Below are positions 42,201-51,705 of a DNA stretch of 64,000 nt, piece after piece. The stretch covers positions 496,001 to 560,000 of the forward strand of contig KQ964260.1 in NCBI GenBank assembly GCA_001566295.1, written 5' to 3'. The stretch comes from Microdochium bolleyi. Taxonomy: Eukaryota > Ascomycota > Sordariomycetes > Xylariales > Microdochiaceae. The notes below the pieces were generated by a model, which was given only the letters and a program-made list of their open reading frames with translations, made no database searches and was not told where the DNA came from. Position 1 is the stretch's first letter. Every line of letters begins with the position of its first letter. Made by a program: the position numbers and the translations under genes.

Positions 42201-45200
42201 AATGCTTTATCAGAACGCGGCATCGTCTCCTCACTGGAGAGGTAGGAGAACACTGGCTTTGACAGTGGCAGAATGGACAGCCGACCTTCAGCGAACTCGC
42301 GGATCTCTTTCATCACATGGCAGATTGTCGTCCTCGGTGTCTCGTTACCCACTCACGGCGATCCCGAGGACAGAGAGACCAGCGCCTTCCCTGGAGCCCC
42401 CACAAGAATACAAGGAAAGATCCCAAGTAGCCAAGCATCAGCCACGCACAACGCCAGCGTGGGGTGCGCTAGTGTCGTAAAGAATCAGGGGCCGCGACAC
42501 GCGTGGATCGGGCACACGACTGCATCAGTAACCAGCAATCGCGTTGCCGTCGGGTCCGGACAGGGGGAGGAATCTGATTCCAAACATCCTATGGCGCGCG
42601 CCGCACGTCAGGACCCCTGGACTTGCCGCGGTCTCACGCGGCCGGGCAGCCCGCACCCGGCCGGGCTATGGTGTGCTAGGACAGGATCGGCATCTTAGAC
42701 AAGGGGCCCTCCGCGATCGAGCACCAGGTATCCCTGCGGATACTCCGTAATGAGCGGAGGTGGGCGGACACGAGGGGAGCCGTGAACAAGGACCTCGCTG
42801 GTCGAGAGATGCTTCGTAGGAGCTGACTCCGCGGAGCTGTGCTCGGCTTGATTCGCATGTTGCATGTGAGGGTCAGATGGGAGGGATACCGCCAGGGTTT
42901 CCATAACACTCGTATGTGATCTCAGTATCAGACATGCAAATAGTTATTGCTCTTGTGAGAGAAGTCCATTGTTGCGAAGCGGAACCGTAAGCCTGGCAAC
43001 ATGCAACCCTGCACGACTTATCGCTCCGAGAGCCTGAGAAAGGAGAAGGTTTTGAAAGAGACGAGAGACGCAATCAGTAACCGTCGCTGCCTCCATTCGG
43101 TTCAGCTATACGACAGGCTATTGACCCTTAAATTGCAGCGACTTATGCCGAATTATCACTCTTCCACTCTTCTCTTCCCTTTAGCTTAGCCGGTCTGTTC
43201 GAGGCCGCGGTGGCGGCAGCGGAGGCCTTTACGTCAGCTCGTCTCCCGATCCTCGTCCTGAAGGTCAAGCACGTGGCAATCGTAAGCGGACACTGTTTCT
43301 GCAAGATGATACAGACATGTACGCCGCCAGGTAGTCTTGTGGGCACAGCCTGGATGAAGGGACGAAAAGCCACGCTGGTCCAATTCACAGCCTTTTTTGA
43401 GTTATCCGTCCAAGACCGTGGCTACCTACTACGATCTTGTACTTTGAGACTCTCAGTGCAGGCGAAAGGGGGCCATGCTCTCACCCATTATTACCAGCAG
43501 AACAAAATGTGCCTATGGCACAGCCGACTGTGCCCACCCGACTTATGAGCGTGCGAACCATACCTCTCGAGAAGTGCATGATGCGGCAAAGACAGAGCCT
43601 GCCTCTGTAACTTGCCAACTAGACGCGCGACGACCCTACTTCGCGCCATCAGGAGACCATGCATGAACTCAAGCCGTTCTGCAGCTCCAGTGCAGCACAT
43701 TCCAATCATTCACCTAGGCCATGGTCTTCTGTAAGCACACGAACCGCTGAGGCCAGTCTAACAAGCGCCTCCGAGCTAGAGTCCGCCAACCACGCCAGAA
43801 GTTGACCAGCGGAGGCTGTGGCCTACCATCGACGCTGATAGACAGGGAGCAAAGCATCGCCGATTATCGCATTGTGGAGTTTGTGTCTCGATTAATCCAC
43901 GGATGCATCACGTAACATTTAGCCATCAGACCACGACACCATGTGTTCCGAAGATGACGCGAAACAATCAGAAGGAGTATCCTACCATCGCTCATTGTCG
44001 GCAACCGGTGGGATGCCATCCGGCTCTTTCCCACGAGAACGGTAGACAACAGCAGCAATGAAACTTCCCGGTTGCGGTTCTCTCTCTTGTTTTCTTTCTC
44101 TTTTTTCTTTGTTTTCCTCTTTTCTTTTCTCATGTCTTTCCTTCTTTAACCATAATCATCTTCTCGCAGTTATATTTTCCAAGTCACCAATTTTGGGGCG
44201 ATGTTTCTTGGGCTGCAATCATGACTTTTGGTCCAGGTCTAAATTAGGGGACGTGGGAGGGTACGGCCGGGAATGTGGCAGACTGTTCTCACCCTCACGC
44301 ATCCACAGGACTCAGGCGTGGGTAATATCCATGTGTTGGCCTTGACTTAGGTACTTGCATTGCTTGTGCTATGGAAGAGCCCGTGATCCAAGCCCTGGCA
44401 GCGTGGAAGACGACATTGAGGACTGCAACCCAAACAGTACGAAACTTTCCTCTCGCGTCGTTTTGTGTGAGGCCACTCATATAGCCCCTGCTCTCGTGGT
44501 CTTATTCGGGACTCTTCTGGTGGGCTCTTGTTGAGAGTGTCTACTTTGAGAAAGTACTTGTGCCCCCCGGCCTGAGGCAAAGGAGTCATAGGCCGTTGAG
44601 AAAGGCTCAACTTTCAGTCACCCGTCTCGGCTGGGAGCACCATTTGACCCGCCGAGTGTGTCGCGGATACGCAGCGTTGTGCTCTTGGACTTTTACGTTT
44701 CTAGTGCGGGGCATGGAGCATCAGGAGAGAACATTCCACATGTCGATAACGCACAGCGAGAAGACATGACAAGGTAATGTCCCTGCTCAGCCTGACTAAA
44801 CTACTGAAGATGGGTGATCCCGGATATCGTGACTAGGTCTTCCCAAGAGTGTCCGAGGTCGTCGTCCCACCTCACAAGTTCTTCCATGGCACCACCGACA
44901 AGTACGTGGAATGCCGCGACGCCTTTCTTTTCCCCGGTCCATCCGAAGACTGTTTCTTACTTTGAAGTTGGTTTGCAGCCGGCCTACCAAACGGCCCAAG
45001 AGCAGACGTCCGGGGATGCACAGGGACTGTGGACTGCCGCACACAGCAGCCGTGAAATTTGGAGATGGCACCGGAACAAATTTCGCCCTGGAAAAGAAGT
45101 TCGTGCCCACTTTGTTGATGAGGGGGCTGGTAGCATGTGGAGCCGTTGCTCCCGAGCTCGGCCGGCATTCCTGAACTTTCCCCTCAGCTCCTCAGGAAAC

Positions 45201-45648
45201 TCCAGTTCTACCCCCTCCCGACCGAACCGAGCGGTGGTCCGCCACGTGCTCATGGGAATTTCCCCATCCGACATCCAATCACCTTCGAAGACAAGCAACG
45301 AGTCCGGGCCGCTCGATTGTTATCGTGTCATCGCGATGGGGTTGCGCAGTCTGAGCTGGGTGCAGCTGCGATTTTGCATCAATCAAGACCACGGAGTAAC
45401 TCCGCATGCAGCTGACGTTGGACAAGACTCTTGGAATATTCTTGGAATTTTGTGACTTGCCAGCTCCCCCTGGTATCGCTGGTCTTCTTATGGACGTTGG
45501 TAATGAAATCGCTATATACAGATCGTGACACAAAGTCCTTTTTTGCAGAAACTCTGTTGAGATGATGTTGAATGCTCCAAAACATTAAATCATGCGCCAT
45601 AACAATACGACTTGGAAAGAAAGCGAAAAGAAGAAGACGAGGCCAAGT
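39201..45648. other. Gene-poor stretch of about 6.4 kb
   Basis: Many short frames on both strands but none over about 210 codons, none with a recognisable domain, and no run of exons joined by conserved signals. Composition is intermediate, not AT-rich as in the RIP-like block, so it does not look like a decayed repeat. A long pyrimidine tract lies at 44078-44147. It may hold non-coding transcripts, long promoters or fast-evolving small genes I cannot recognise. Confidence 0.5.
44078..44147 (+). promoter_or_regulatory. Pyrimidine (CT) tract
   Basis: About 70 bases of almost pure C and T on the plus strand, broken only by single G or A positions. CT tracts of this kind often precede transcription starts in filamentous fungi, but no coding frame follows within a kilobase. 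Confidence 0.35.
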
Positions 45649-46632
45649 CTAGAGCTTCGCGTCCTCGGGCTTCTCGAGCGCCTTCTCGCCGTTGGCGTTC
45701 TGCGTCATCATCTTGGAGTCGGGCTTGTACTTGCGGTGGAGCAGCTTGATGTCGTACTCGACGTCGAGGATGGCGCCGTTCTTCTCGCCCGTGATGGGCT
45801 TGAAGTCGAGCAGCAGGTCGTCCTTGACGGCGGAGACGGTGTCGGTCTCGAGGTACTGGTCGTCGCGCGAGTACAGCTGGGCGGTGACGCCAATGTAGTC
45901 GTCGTGGGTGACCATCATGTGGATGTGGCCCGGGCGGTAAGGGTGGCGGCCCATGAGCTTGAGGATCTCGGCCGAGGGGCCCGTCGTGTCGATGGCGTAC
46001 TCGGTGGGCTTGAGGCAGTAGAACCAGAAGCGGCCCTCGGCGTCGGTGCGGAACTTGCCGCGCAGGTTGTGGCGCTCCTGGTTCTCCGGGTCGAAGACGT
46101 CGTACTTGCCGTTGGTGCTGGCCTGCCACATGTCGAAGACGGCGTTGGGGATGCCCTTGCCCGTCTCGACATCGCGGATCACGCCGTGGAAGAGCGTGTA
46201 CTGGCCGTCCTTGGGCATGTTGAGGACCACCGAGTCGCCGTTCTCGCGGAAGGGGGTCTCGGGGGACCAGAAGGGTCCCAGGATTGCGGACGAGGTGGGC
46301 TCGAGGCCCTTGTCGTTGACAATCTTGTGGTTGATCTCGTCGACGAGGGATTCGATGCCGAGGATGTCGCACACGCGCCACGCCTCGTTGCGGTTCTTCT
46401 TGTATGCCTGGCCGATCGAGTTGACGTAGTTGACGCCGATGATCCACTCGTCCTGGGTGAGCTCGACCTCGCGGCAGAAGTCGTGCATGTGGCGGATGAG
46501 CGAGGCAAAGATCTCGCGGTGGCGCGGCGCCGTCTCGGGCTGCATCAGGCCGATGACGTGGTCGGTGAAGTTGGGGTCGAACTTGGGCTTCGCGGAGGCG
46601 CCATTCGAGGCGGAAGTGCCGTTGGCAGCCAT
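45649..46632 (-). CDS. Intradiol ring-cleavage dioxygenase (catechol or hydroxyquinol 1,2-dioxygenase type)
   Basis: Single exon, 327 residues, ATG at 46632. The N-terminal helical dioxygenase domain (residues about 20-110) is followed by the catalytic beta-sandwich with LGPFWSPETP. The four non-haem Fe(III) ligands are visible: Tyr177 (NGKYDVF), Tyr212 (TEYAI), His236 and His238 (RPGHIHMM). Their spacing (35, 24, 2) nearly equals that of Acinetobacter catechol 1,2-dioxygenase (36, 24, 2). These enzymes open catechol or 1,2,4-trihydroxybenzene between the hydroxyls to muconate or maleylacetate. No signal peptide is seen, so it is cytosolic and unlike the secreted fungal intradiol group. No other ring-degradation gene is adjacent; the substrate choice is not decided. 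Confidence 0.93.
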   Translation of the reverse strand: MAANGTSASNGASAKPKFDPNFTDHVIGLMQPETAPRHREIFASLIRHMHDFCREVELTQDEWIIGVNYVNSIGQAYKKNRNEAWRVCDILGIESLVDEINHKIVNDKGLEPTSSAILGPFWSPETPFRENGDSVVLNMPKDGQYTLFHGVIRDVETGKGIPNAVFDMWQASTNGKYDVFDPENQERHNLRGKFRTDAEGRFWFYCLKPTEYAIDTTGPSAEILKLMGRHPYRPGHIHMMVTHDDYIGVTAQLYSRDDQYLETDTVSAVKDDLLLDFKPITGEKNGAILDVEYDIKLLHRKYKPDSKMMTQNANGEKALEKPEDAKL

Positions 46633-47423
46633 GATTATGGATGTGAGGCTGGTTTGCTAGCGACTCGAGGAGGGTGGGACTCAAGTTTTGGGTGTTCGAA
46701 CAAGTGTTCGTGTGGTGGTCCAAGGGGGTATCAAGAAGGACTTGGAGCAACAGGAGGATGAATGAGGAAAGCCAGAAACCAGACCAACCGACGAGGGGAT
46801 CCAGGCCTTCAAGTACCAGATTCCAGGGCAGCTTCTGGAGCAGCACCCCACCAGCACAGAGCCGGGCGAGTGACCAAAAGACGGGTAGCGATTGGGCGAA
46901 ACTTTGGGCCTGCGCTTGGCGGGAGAAATGTAAAGCCGCAGAGGGGAAATTCGGAGGAGGGGCGAAATCTGGGGAACAGACGCAGGCAGAGTTCCCGTCG
47001 GCGTCTCCCGGGCCTGGCAAGTTTCCCCACTGCAGGCCAGCACGGCTTCGAGACTCGGCGGCGCGGGGAAATGTTTGGCTGGGCCAGCCCCTGGATGAAC
47101 CCTTAGCCGGCCAGCCCTATCGTCGGCCGTTCTCTGCAGCACTCCGCCCTGCCGTCTTGTCGTGCCACAATCGCCCACTGCAGGTTATCGAGACGGTATC
47201 TTGAGATCTCTGGTCCACTACCGTAGCCTGACATTTGGTCGATGCAGGAATCGTTACAGTGCACATGGTGTCTGATCTGGTCGAGGCAGGGACCTCAAAG
47301 CGCTTTCAGGGGCTCAGCTGCACAAATGTCGAATCGAGAGATTGAATCTTCAATCTTCATGTTACTTGTACGAGACTTATGCATTTTTACTCTTTTTCGA
47401 TGTGGACCACATTACGTCTATGC
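46633..47423. other. Intergenic; promoter of the dioxygenase
   Basis: No gene is seen. The GC-rich left part precedes the dioxygenase start on the minus strand. Confidence 0.55.
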
Positions 47424-48893
47424 TTACACGGAACCATTGGACCGCGCGGCATCCTCCCGTAGGGCGCCGTTGAGCTCATCCCTGGTCATGCAATTGCGCA
47501 GCGCAAAGCTTGCTGCGAGCGCCTCGAGCTCCTCCTCGGTCTTGCCGCGGAACAGCTCGGCGAACTCCCAGCCCAGGTACTCGCTCATGAGGCCCTCGCG
47601 CACGACCCGCTCGACCTGCCGGTCAAACGTCCAGATCTTGGGGTACTTTTTCTTGAGCAGGTGCTCGGGGATCTCGGCCTTGAGCTTCGCGATGAAGGGC
47701 CCGTACACGCCGCCGTCGCAGTCGGGCCCGCTCTTGTCCGCGACGCCCCAGAAGTCGAGCCCCAGCCGCTGCTTCTTCTCGACAAACGGCCGGACCAGCC
47801 TCGCGTACGGGCTCTCCGGGTCCGTGTAGACCATGCCCTGGTATCCAATGTCCTTGTACAGCCAGATGCTCCACGAGACGTTGCCGGCCTCGCGGTAGAT
47901 CTCGAGCTGCTCCTTCAGCAGCGCGATTCGCTTGCCGTTGGTCTCGGCCGCGTTCTTGTCTGTCCGCGGATCCTGGTACACGGGCCCCCATTCGCCGTTC
48001 CACACCGGCACACCCCTGGCTTCCATGTACTCGCACTTGCGACGGAAGCTCTTCCTCAGCCGTTCTTTCTGCTCCTCGGTGCCCTCGAACTGCTCAGGGA
48101 GCGGGAAGCCCAACATGCTATAGTCGTGGCAGCTGTACACCGTGTTCGGTAGGGGCGGCTGTGCCTCGAACGCCGAGAAGTCCATTGCGTAGGTGTTGCC
48201 GTCGAGGAAGAGCATGTGCTCCGGGTCTGCCTTGCGTATCGCTTCCTCGGCGCGCGCATACCAGGCCACGAGCCGCGTGCCCCTGGGATCGGCAGGCTCG
48301 TTGAGCGGGTTGTACCCCGCGATCACGGGGTTGCCCCTGTAGTGCGCTGCTAGGCTCTCCCAGAGTTGGATCGCGCGGTCCTGGAAGTCGCGGAACTCCC
48401 AGAACAGGGCGCGGCTGATGCCCGAGTCGCTGTGCCAGTCCTGGTTCTGCCCGCCGGGCGCCGTGTGCAGGTCGAGCACGACGTAGATGTTGTAGCGCGC
48501 GCAGATGTCCACGATACGGTCCAGCAGCGCGAAGCCAGACGGCTTGATGACGCTCGGGTTGTCGTCGTCCATAAAGTGCCGGTGGTTGAAGGGCACGCGC
48601 AGGCAGTTGAAGCCCAGTGAGGAGAAGAGCTCGGCGTCCTCCTCGGTGAAGAAGTGGTGCAGGAGGCGGGCGAAGAAGAAGTCGGCTTTGTCTTTGCCAA
48701 GGACCTCCTCCATCGCGGCCCGATGCTCGTGCTCGTGGCCCGAGTAGCCGGTGATGAAGTTCTCCATGTTCAGCATCCCGCCCAGACCGGCACCCTTGAG
48801 CACTACCTGCTTGCCCGCCGAGTCGACGATGCGCGTCCCGCTGACGCGCAGCATTGTGCAGGGCGGGTTCATGGTGCGGTTTGTGTCGGCCAT
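47424..48893 (-). CDS. Intracellular glycoside hydrolase family 5 enzyme
   Basis: Single exon, 489 residues, ATG at 48893. TIM-barrel blocks: VLKGAGLGGMLNMENF, LGFNCLRVPFNHRHF with Arg99, VVLDLHTAPGGQNQDWH with His143, acid/base Glu199 in GYNPLNEPADP, CHDY with His256, and nucleophile Glu301 in VWNGEWGPV. These are the conserved GH5 residues. There is no signal peptide, so it acts inside the cell, unlike secreted cellulases. The C-terminal 110 residues form an extra domain (LLKKKYPKIWTFDR). GH5 covers many beta-glycosidase activities; subfamily and substrate are not clear by eye. It lies next to a Zn2Cys6 regulator and a sugar transporter, which suggests hydrolysis of an imported saccharide. 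Confidence 0.92.
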   Translation of the reverse strand: MADTNRTMNPPCTMLRVSGTRIVDSAGKQVVLKGAGLGGMLNMENFITGYSGHEHEHRAAMEEVLGKDKADFFFARLLHHFFTEEDAELFSSLGFNCLRVPFNHRHFMDDDNPSVIKPSGFALLDRIVDICARYNIYVVLDLHTAPGGQNQDWHSDSGISRALFWEFRDFQDRAIQLWESLAAHYRGNPVIAGYNPLNEPADPRGTRLVAWYARAEEAIRKADPEHMLFLDGNTYAMDFSAFEAQPPLPNTVYSCHDYSMLGFPLPEQFEGTEEQKERLRKSFRRKCEYMEARGVPVWNGEWGPVYQDPRTDKNAAETNGKRIALLKEQLEIYREAGNVSWSIWLYKDIGYQGMVYTDPESPYARLVRPFVEKKQRLGLDFWGVADKSGPDCDGGVYGPFIAKLKAEIPEHLLKKKYPKIWTFDRQVERVVREGLMSEYLGWEFAELFRGKTEEELEALAASFALRNCMTRDELNGALREDAARSNGSV

Positions 48894-49226
48894 GATTTTC
48901 GTCGGGCGGCTACCGGGATGGTGAGTTCAGGGGGAGGAAGAGAACACGCGGGAATAGAAGCCTCCGCGGTTGGATGCAGAAGACACAGAAGCAATGACGA
49001 GCAGCTGGCGGATGAGGACCTGCCTCGAGTGCCTTGATATAGCCTGTAGGAGGGCAGCGCTCCCGCGATGGCGGGAAGACAAGTGCGACACTCCGCGAAC
49101 CTCCACAGGATGGTGTTGTGGGCCGTGGGGATCAGGGGTCACCACCAGTTCTGGCCCAGAAACGGCAATAACCTGCAGGGCTTGGGGGCTCCGATTCCCA
49201 TTTACGCCGCCTATGTCGCACTAATC
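48894..49226. other. Intergenic; GH5 promoter
   Basis: 333 bases between co-oriented minus-strand genes. No distinct element was recognised. Confidence 0.5.
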
Positions 49227-51167
49227 CTACATCGAGCAAGCCTCTTCGGCTGCCAAGCCGCAGTGCAGCAGTCGGCGGATGCCGTCGTACTCACTGGTCT
49301 CAGGGCTCCAGAAGCCCAGTAGCTCAATCACGCCCGCGATTTCCCCGTGCCAGCTGTCTGGAAGCCTCAACAGCGTCGACAACGCTATACCTGAGTGATT
49401 CTGAGCCCGGTTGCCCCTCGCCAAAGCTAGCAGGACCAGCGCACTCCGCGAGCACGACCGCATCAACGGGTCCGTGCCGTGATGCCTGTGTCGGTATCCC
49501 GCCTTGTTCACGAGCAGCCGGTACATGTGGTTGTCCAGCCCCCGCTGGGCCTGCTTGGCGAACTTGCATCTGAGCGACAAGAGACCACCGGCGCTGTTAT
49601 TGTCGCTCTTGCCGCTGTCCACAAAGCATGATAGAAACGGCCAGTATATCATCTCGTATACGTTGACCAAGTGACCTCTGAGCACGAAGCGGCACACGTC
49701 GTCGTCTTCGGCGGGGTTGTCGAACGACAGACTCGGCGGCAGCGAGGCCTGCCACTCGGCCACCTGCGCCTCGTACGATGGTAGTACCGCAGCCATGTGG
49801 TGCAGTAGGGCCTGGCGGCTTGTGTGTGTCTCCTTCATCGTCATCGTCTCGGCTGTGATCCGGGCCGCCAGCCTGCGGAGCGAGATCTCAGAGAGGTAAA
49901 AGTACCACGAGGTTTGCTCGCGGGTCTGGTTCTGGTCAGTCATTGCGTCGTTCGTGGCATAGAGTGCCATGTTTGGCGCCGGCGGTGTTGGGAAGAACGA
50001 CGGGTACAGCCGGTCCTGGTCGTGCTCGCTGACCGCAAAGTCCGGACGGTGCACGTCTCCGCGCAGCTCCCGCTCCGACTTCCACGCTGACCAGTATACC
50101 GCCTGCTGCAGGCTGTGGTCTCCTCCGCGGCCCTCGAATCCACACCCAGACCAGTCGGCGAGGAATTCGAACTGCTGACACGCGACGACCGCCTGCACAA
50201 ACAACCGCCACGCCCGGACGGGCTGGAACGTGCACATCATGAAGACCCCCGCAAGGAAAAAGCACTGCGGAGCGACAATGTCATCAGACGCCATGAGCAA
50301 CCCCAGGCGCTTCTGTGCGGCCTGGAAGTATGCCTGCGCGTGCGCGTACGTGGGAGTGCCAGGCATGGTCTCCGGGCTGGGCCCAAAGGGGGTGCTGATG
50401 GAGCCCAGGGCGCAGACGAGGAGGGCCAAGCACGAGTCAGGGCTCCAGTCGAGCCCGAGGCCGTCGAGGGCCTGGGAGAGGACCATCCGGCGCGTGCCGG
50501 CCTCGTCGAGGATGGGATTCTTGACGTGGGCGTAGTTGAAAAAGTTGTCGAGTAGGGTTTTGATCTGCCGCGGCTCCTCGTGAGCGCCGCCGAGCAGGCC
50601 CGGCGCCAAGACTTGAGCGGACGACGACGCTGGCGTGTGCTGTGACTGTGACTGTGCGTTGCTGATACTACGAATGTCCGGGATCTCGAAATTGAGTTCC
50701 TGCAGGCACGGCCACGTGAGCACGTGCCGGGAGCTGGGCGGTAGCACCATATCCATGTCAACATGTTGGTCTCCGTCGCCGTCTTCTGCGGGACCAGCAC
50801 TATCTGACGACTCTGGGACCACGACAGTCTTCCGCACTGCCTCCTTCTCCACGACCCGCGTCTTCCTCGGCGGCTCCTCCCCTGCTGCCGCGCTGGCACG
50901 TGACAGCGACGATCTCATAAGCTGCTCAAGGCTGTCGAGCCGCTCGAGGATCTTGAGGCTCGCGGGATCGAAGCTCGAGAGGTCCTCGGGCGACTGGATG
51001 CAGGTGGCGCCGACCTTGAGGCAGAACGAGCACGAGGGCTTGAGGTTGTCGCACTTTGTCCGGCGGGCTCGGCATACCTGGCACGCCTTGACTGCTCGCT
51101 TGCGCGGGTACGACGCGGTCCCCCGCGGGGACGGGCGTGCCGGGCGGTGGGGATCCGAGTCGTCCAT
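49227..51167 (-). CDS. Zn2Cys6 transcription factor with fungal-specific middle homology region
   Basis: Single exon, 646 residues, ATG at 51167. The binuclear zinc cluster has Cys29, 32, 39, 46, 49 and 56 (C-x2-C-x6-C-x6-C-x2-C-x6-C), preceded by the basic PRKRAVKACQ. A short dimerisation helix follows (LKILERLDSLEQLM). The fungal-specific regulatory domain runs from about residue 210 to 480, with YFQAAQKRLGLLM, AWRLFVQAVVACQQF and YWSAWKSERELRGD. This layout is that of Gal4-type nuclear regulators, which bind CGG half-sites. It is divergent from the sugar transporter (538 bases between starts) and upstream of the GH5 gene on the same strand, so it probably controls both. Inducer unknown. 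Confidence 0.93.
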   Translation of the reverse strand: MDDSDPHRPARPSPRGTASYPRKRAVKACQVCRARRTKCDNLKPSCSFCLKVGATCIQSPEDLSSFDPASLKILERLDSLEQLMRSSLSRASAAAGEEPPRKTRVVEKEAVRKTVVVPESSDSAGPAEDGDGDQHVDMDMVLPPSSRHVLTWPCLQELNFEIPDIRSISNAQSQSQHTPASSSAQVLAPGLLGGAHEEPRQIKTLLDNFFNYAHVKNPILDEAGTRRMVLSQALDGLGLDWSPDSCLALLVCALGSISTPFGPSPETMPGTPTYAHAQAYFQAAQKRLGLLMASDDIVAPQCFFLAGVFMMCTFQPVRAWRLFVQAVVACQQFEFLADWSGCGFEGRGGDHSLQQAVYWSAWKSERELRGDVHRPDFAVSEHDQDRLYPSFFPTPPAPNMALYATNDAMTDQNQTREQTSWYFYLSEISLRRLAARITAETMTMKETHTSRQALLHHMAAVLPSYEAQVAEWQASLPPSLSFDNPAEDDDVCRFVLRGHLVNVYEMIYWPFLSCFVDSGKSDNNSAGGLLSLRCKFAKQAQRGLDNHMYRLLVNKAGYRHRHHGTDPLMRSCSRSALVLLALARGNRAQNHSGIALSTLLRLPDSWHGEIAGVIELLGFWSPETSEYDGIRRLLHCGLAAEEACSM

Positions 51168-51705
51168 AATCGTTCCAACTCCAGTTTTGGCCCGCTCTCG
51201 GGGTCGTGCTCAATTCGGGGACGCCGTCGTCGCGAACCTGGGAGTCGTCTGGAGCAGGGCTGGGATGCTCTGGGGTAGGAAGGGCGCGGAGTGTCGCTTT
51301 TACGGGATCGGTGGTCTAGTGGGCTCGGTGAAACCCTGCCTCGCGTAATGACACTGGCCCGATGGTGTGGCTCGATGTGTCTACCCTGCTGTGCCCCGGA
51401 GCTAATCGGTCCAGCCCCTGGCAAATACGACGATTCGTCCCCGTCGAGTCACGAAGCCGCAAATTCTCGCGGAATGTCGCTCTTAGAAACCCCCCGCCTT
51501 GACCCCATTTTCCCCATGTTGGGGGGGGACGTCTCGAGTCTGGGGCGTCTGGACCTCTTCCCCATCACAAGGATATAAGTTGCAGTGTCTCCCGACATCA
51601 TGTGTATATGCAGATCGTGGCAGTCATCTTCTCTTCACGGCTGACAGCGACCCGTGCCGAGCAATCGGCAGTCGAGTCCCCAACGCATCGGTCATACTTC
51701 CAATT
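51168..51705. promoter_or_regulatory. Divergent promoter between the Zn2Cys6 regulator and the sugar transporter
   Basis: No gene is seen. It contains a perfect inverted repeat CCCCA-TGT-TGGGG at 51512-51524, a CreA-type CTGGGG at 51540-51545, and TATAAG at 51574-51579, about 130 bases before the transporter start. Co-regulation of both genes is inferred from layout. Confidence 0.5.

Noticed and set aside
44814..45455. Plus-strand frame of about 200 codons in the gene-poor interval
   Set aside because: No ATG with good context near the domain-less frame, no conserved motif, and composition unlike neighbouring genes.
45592..46761. Plus-strand frame of about 390 codons opposite the dioxygenase
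   Set aside because: Antisense shadow of the intradiol dioxygenase; repetitive Val/Leu/Ala composition and no recognisable fold.
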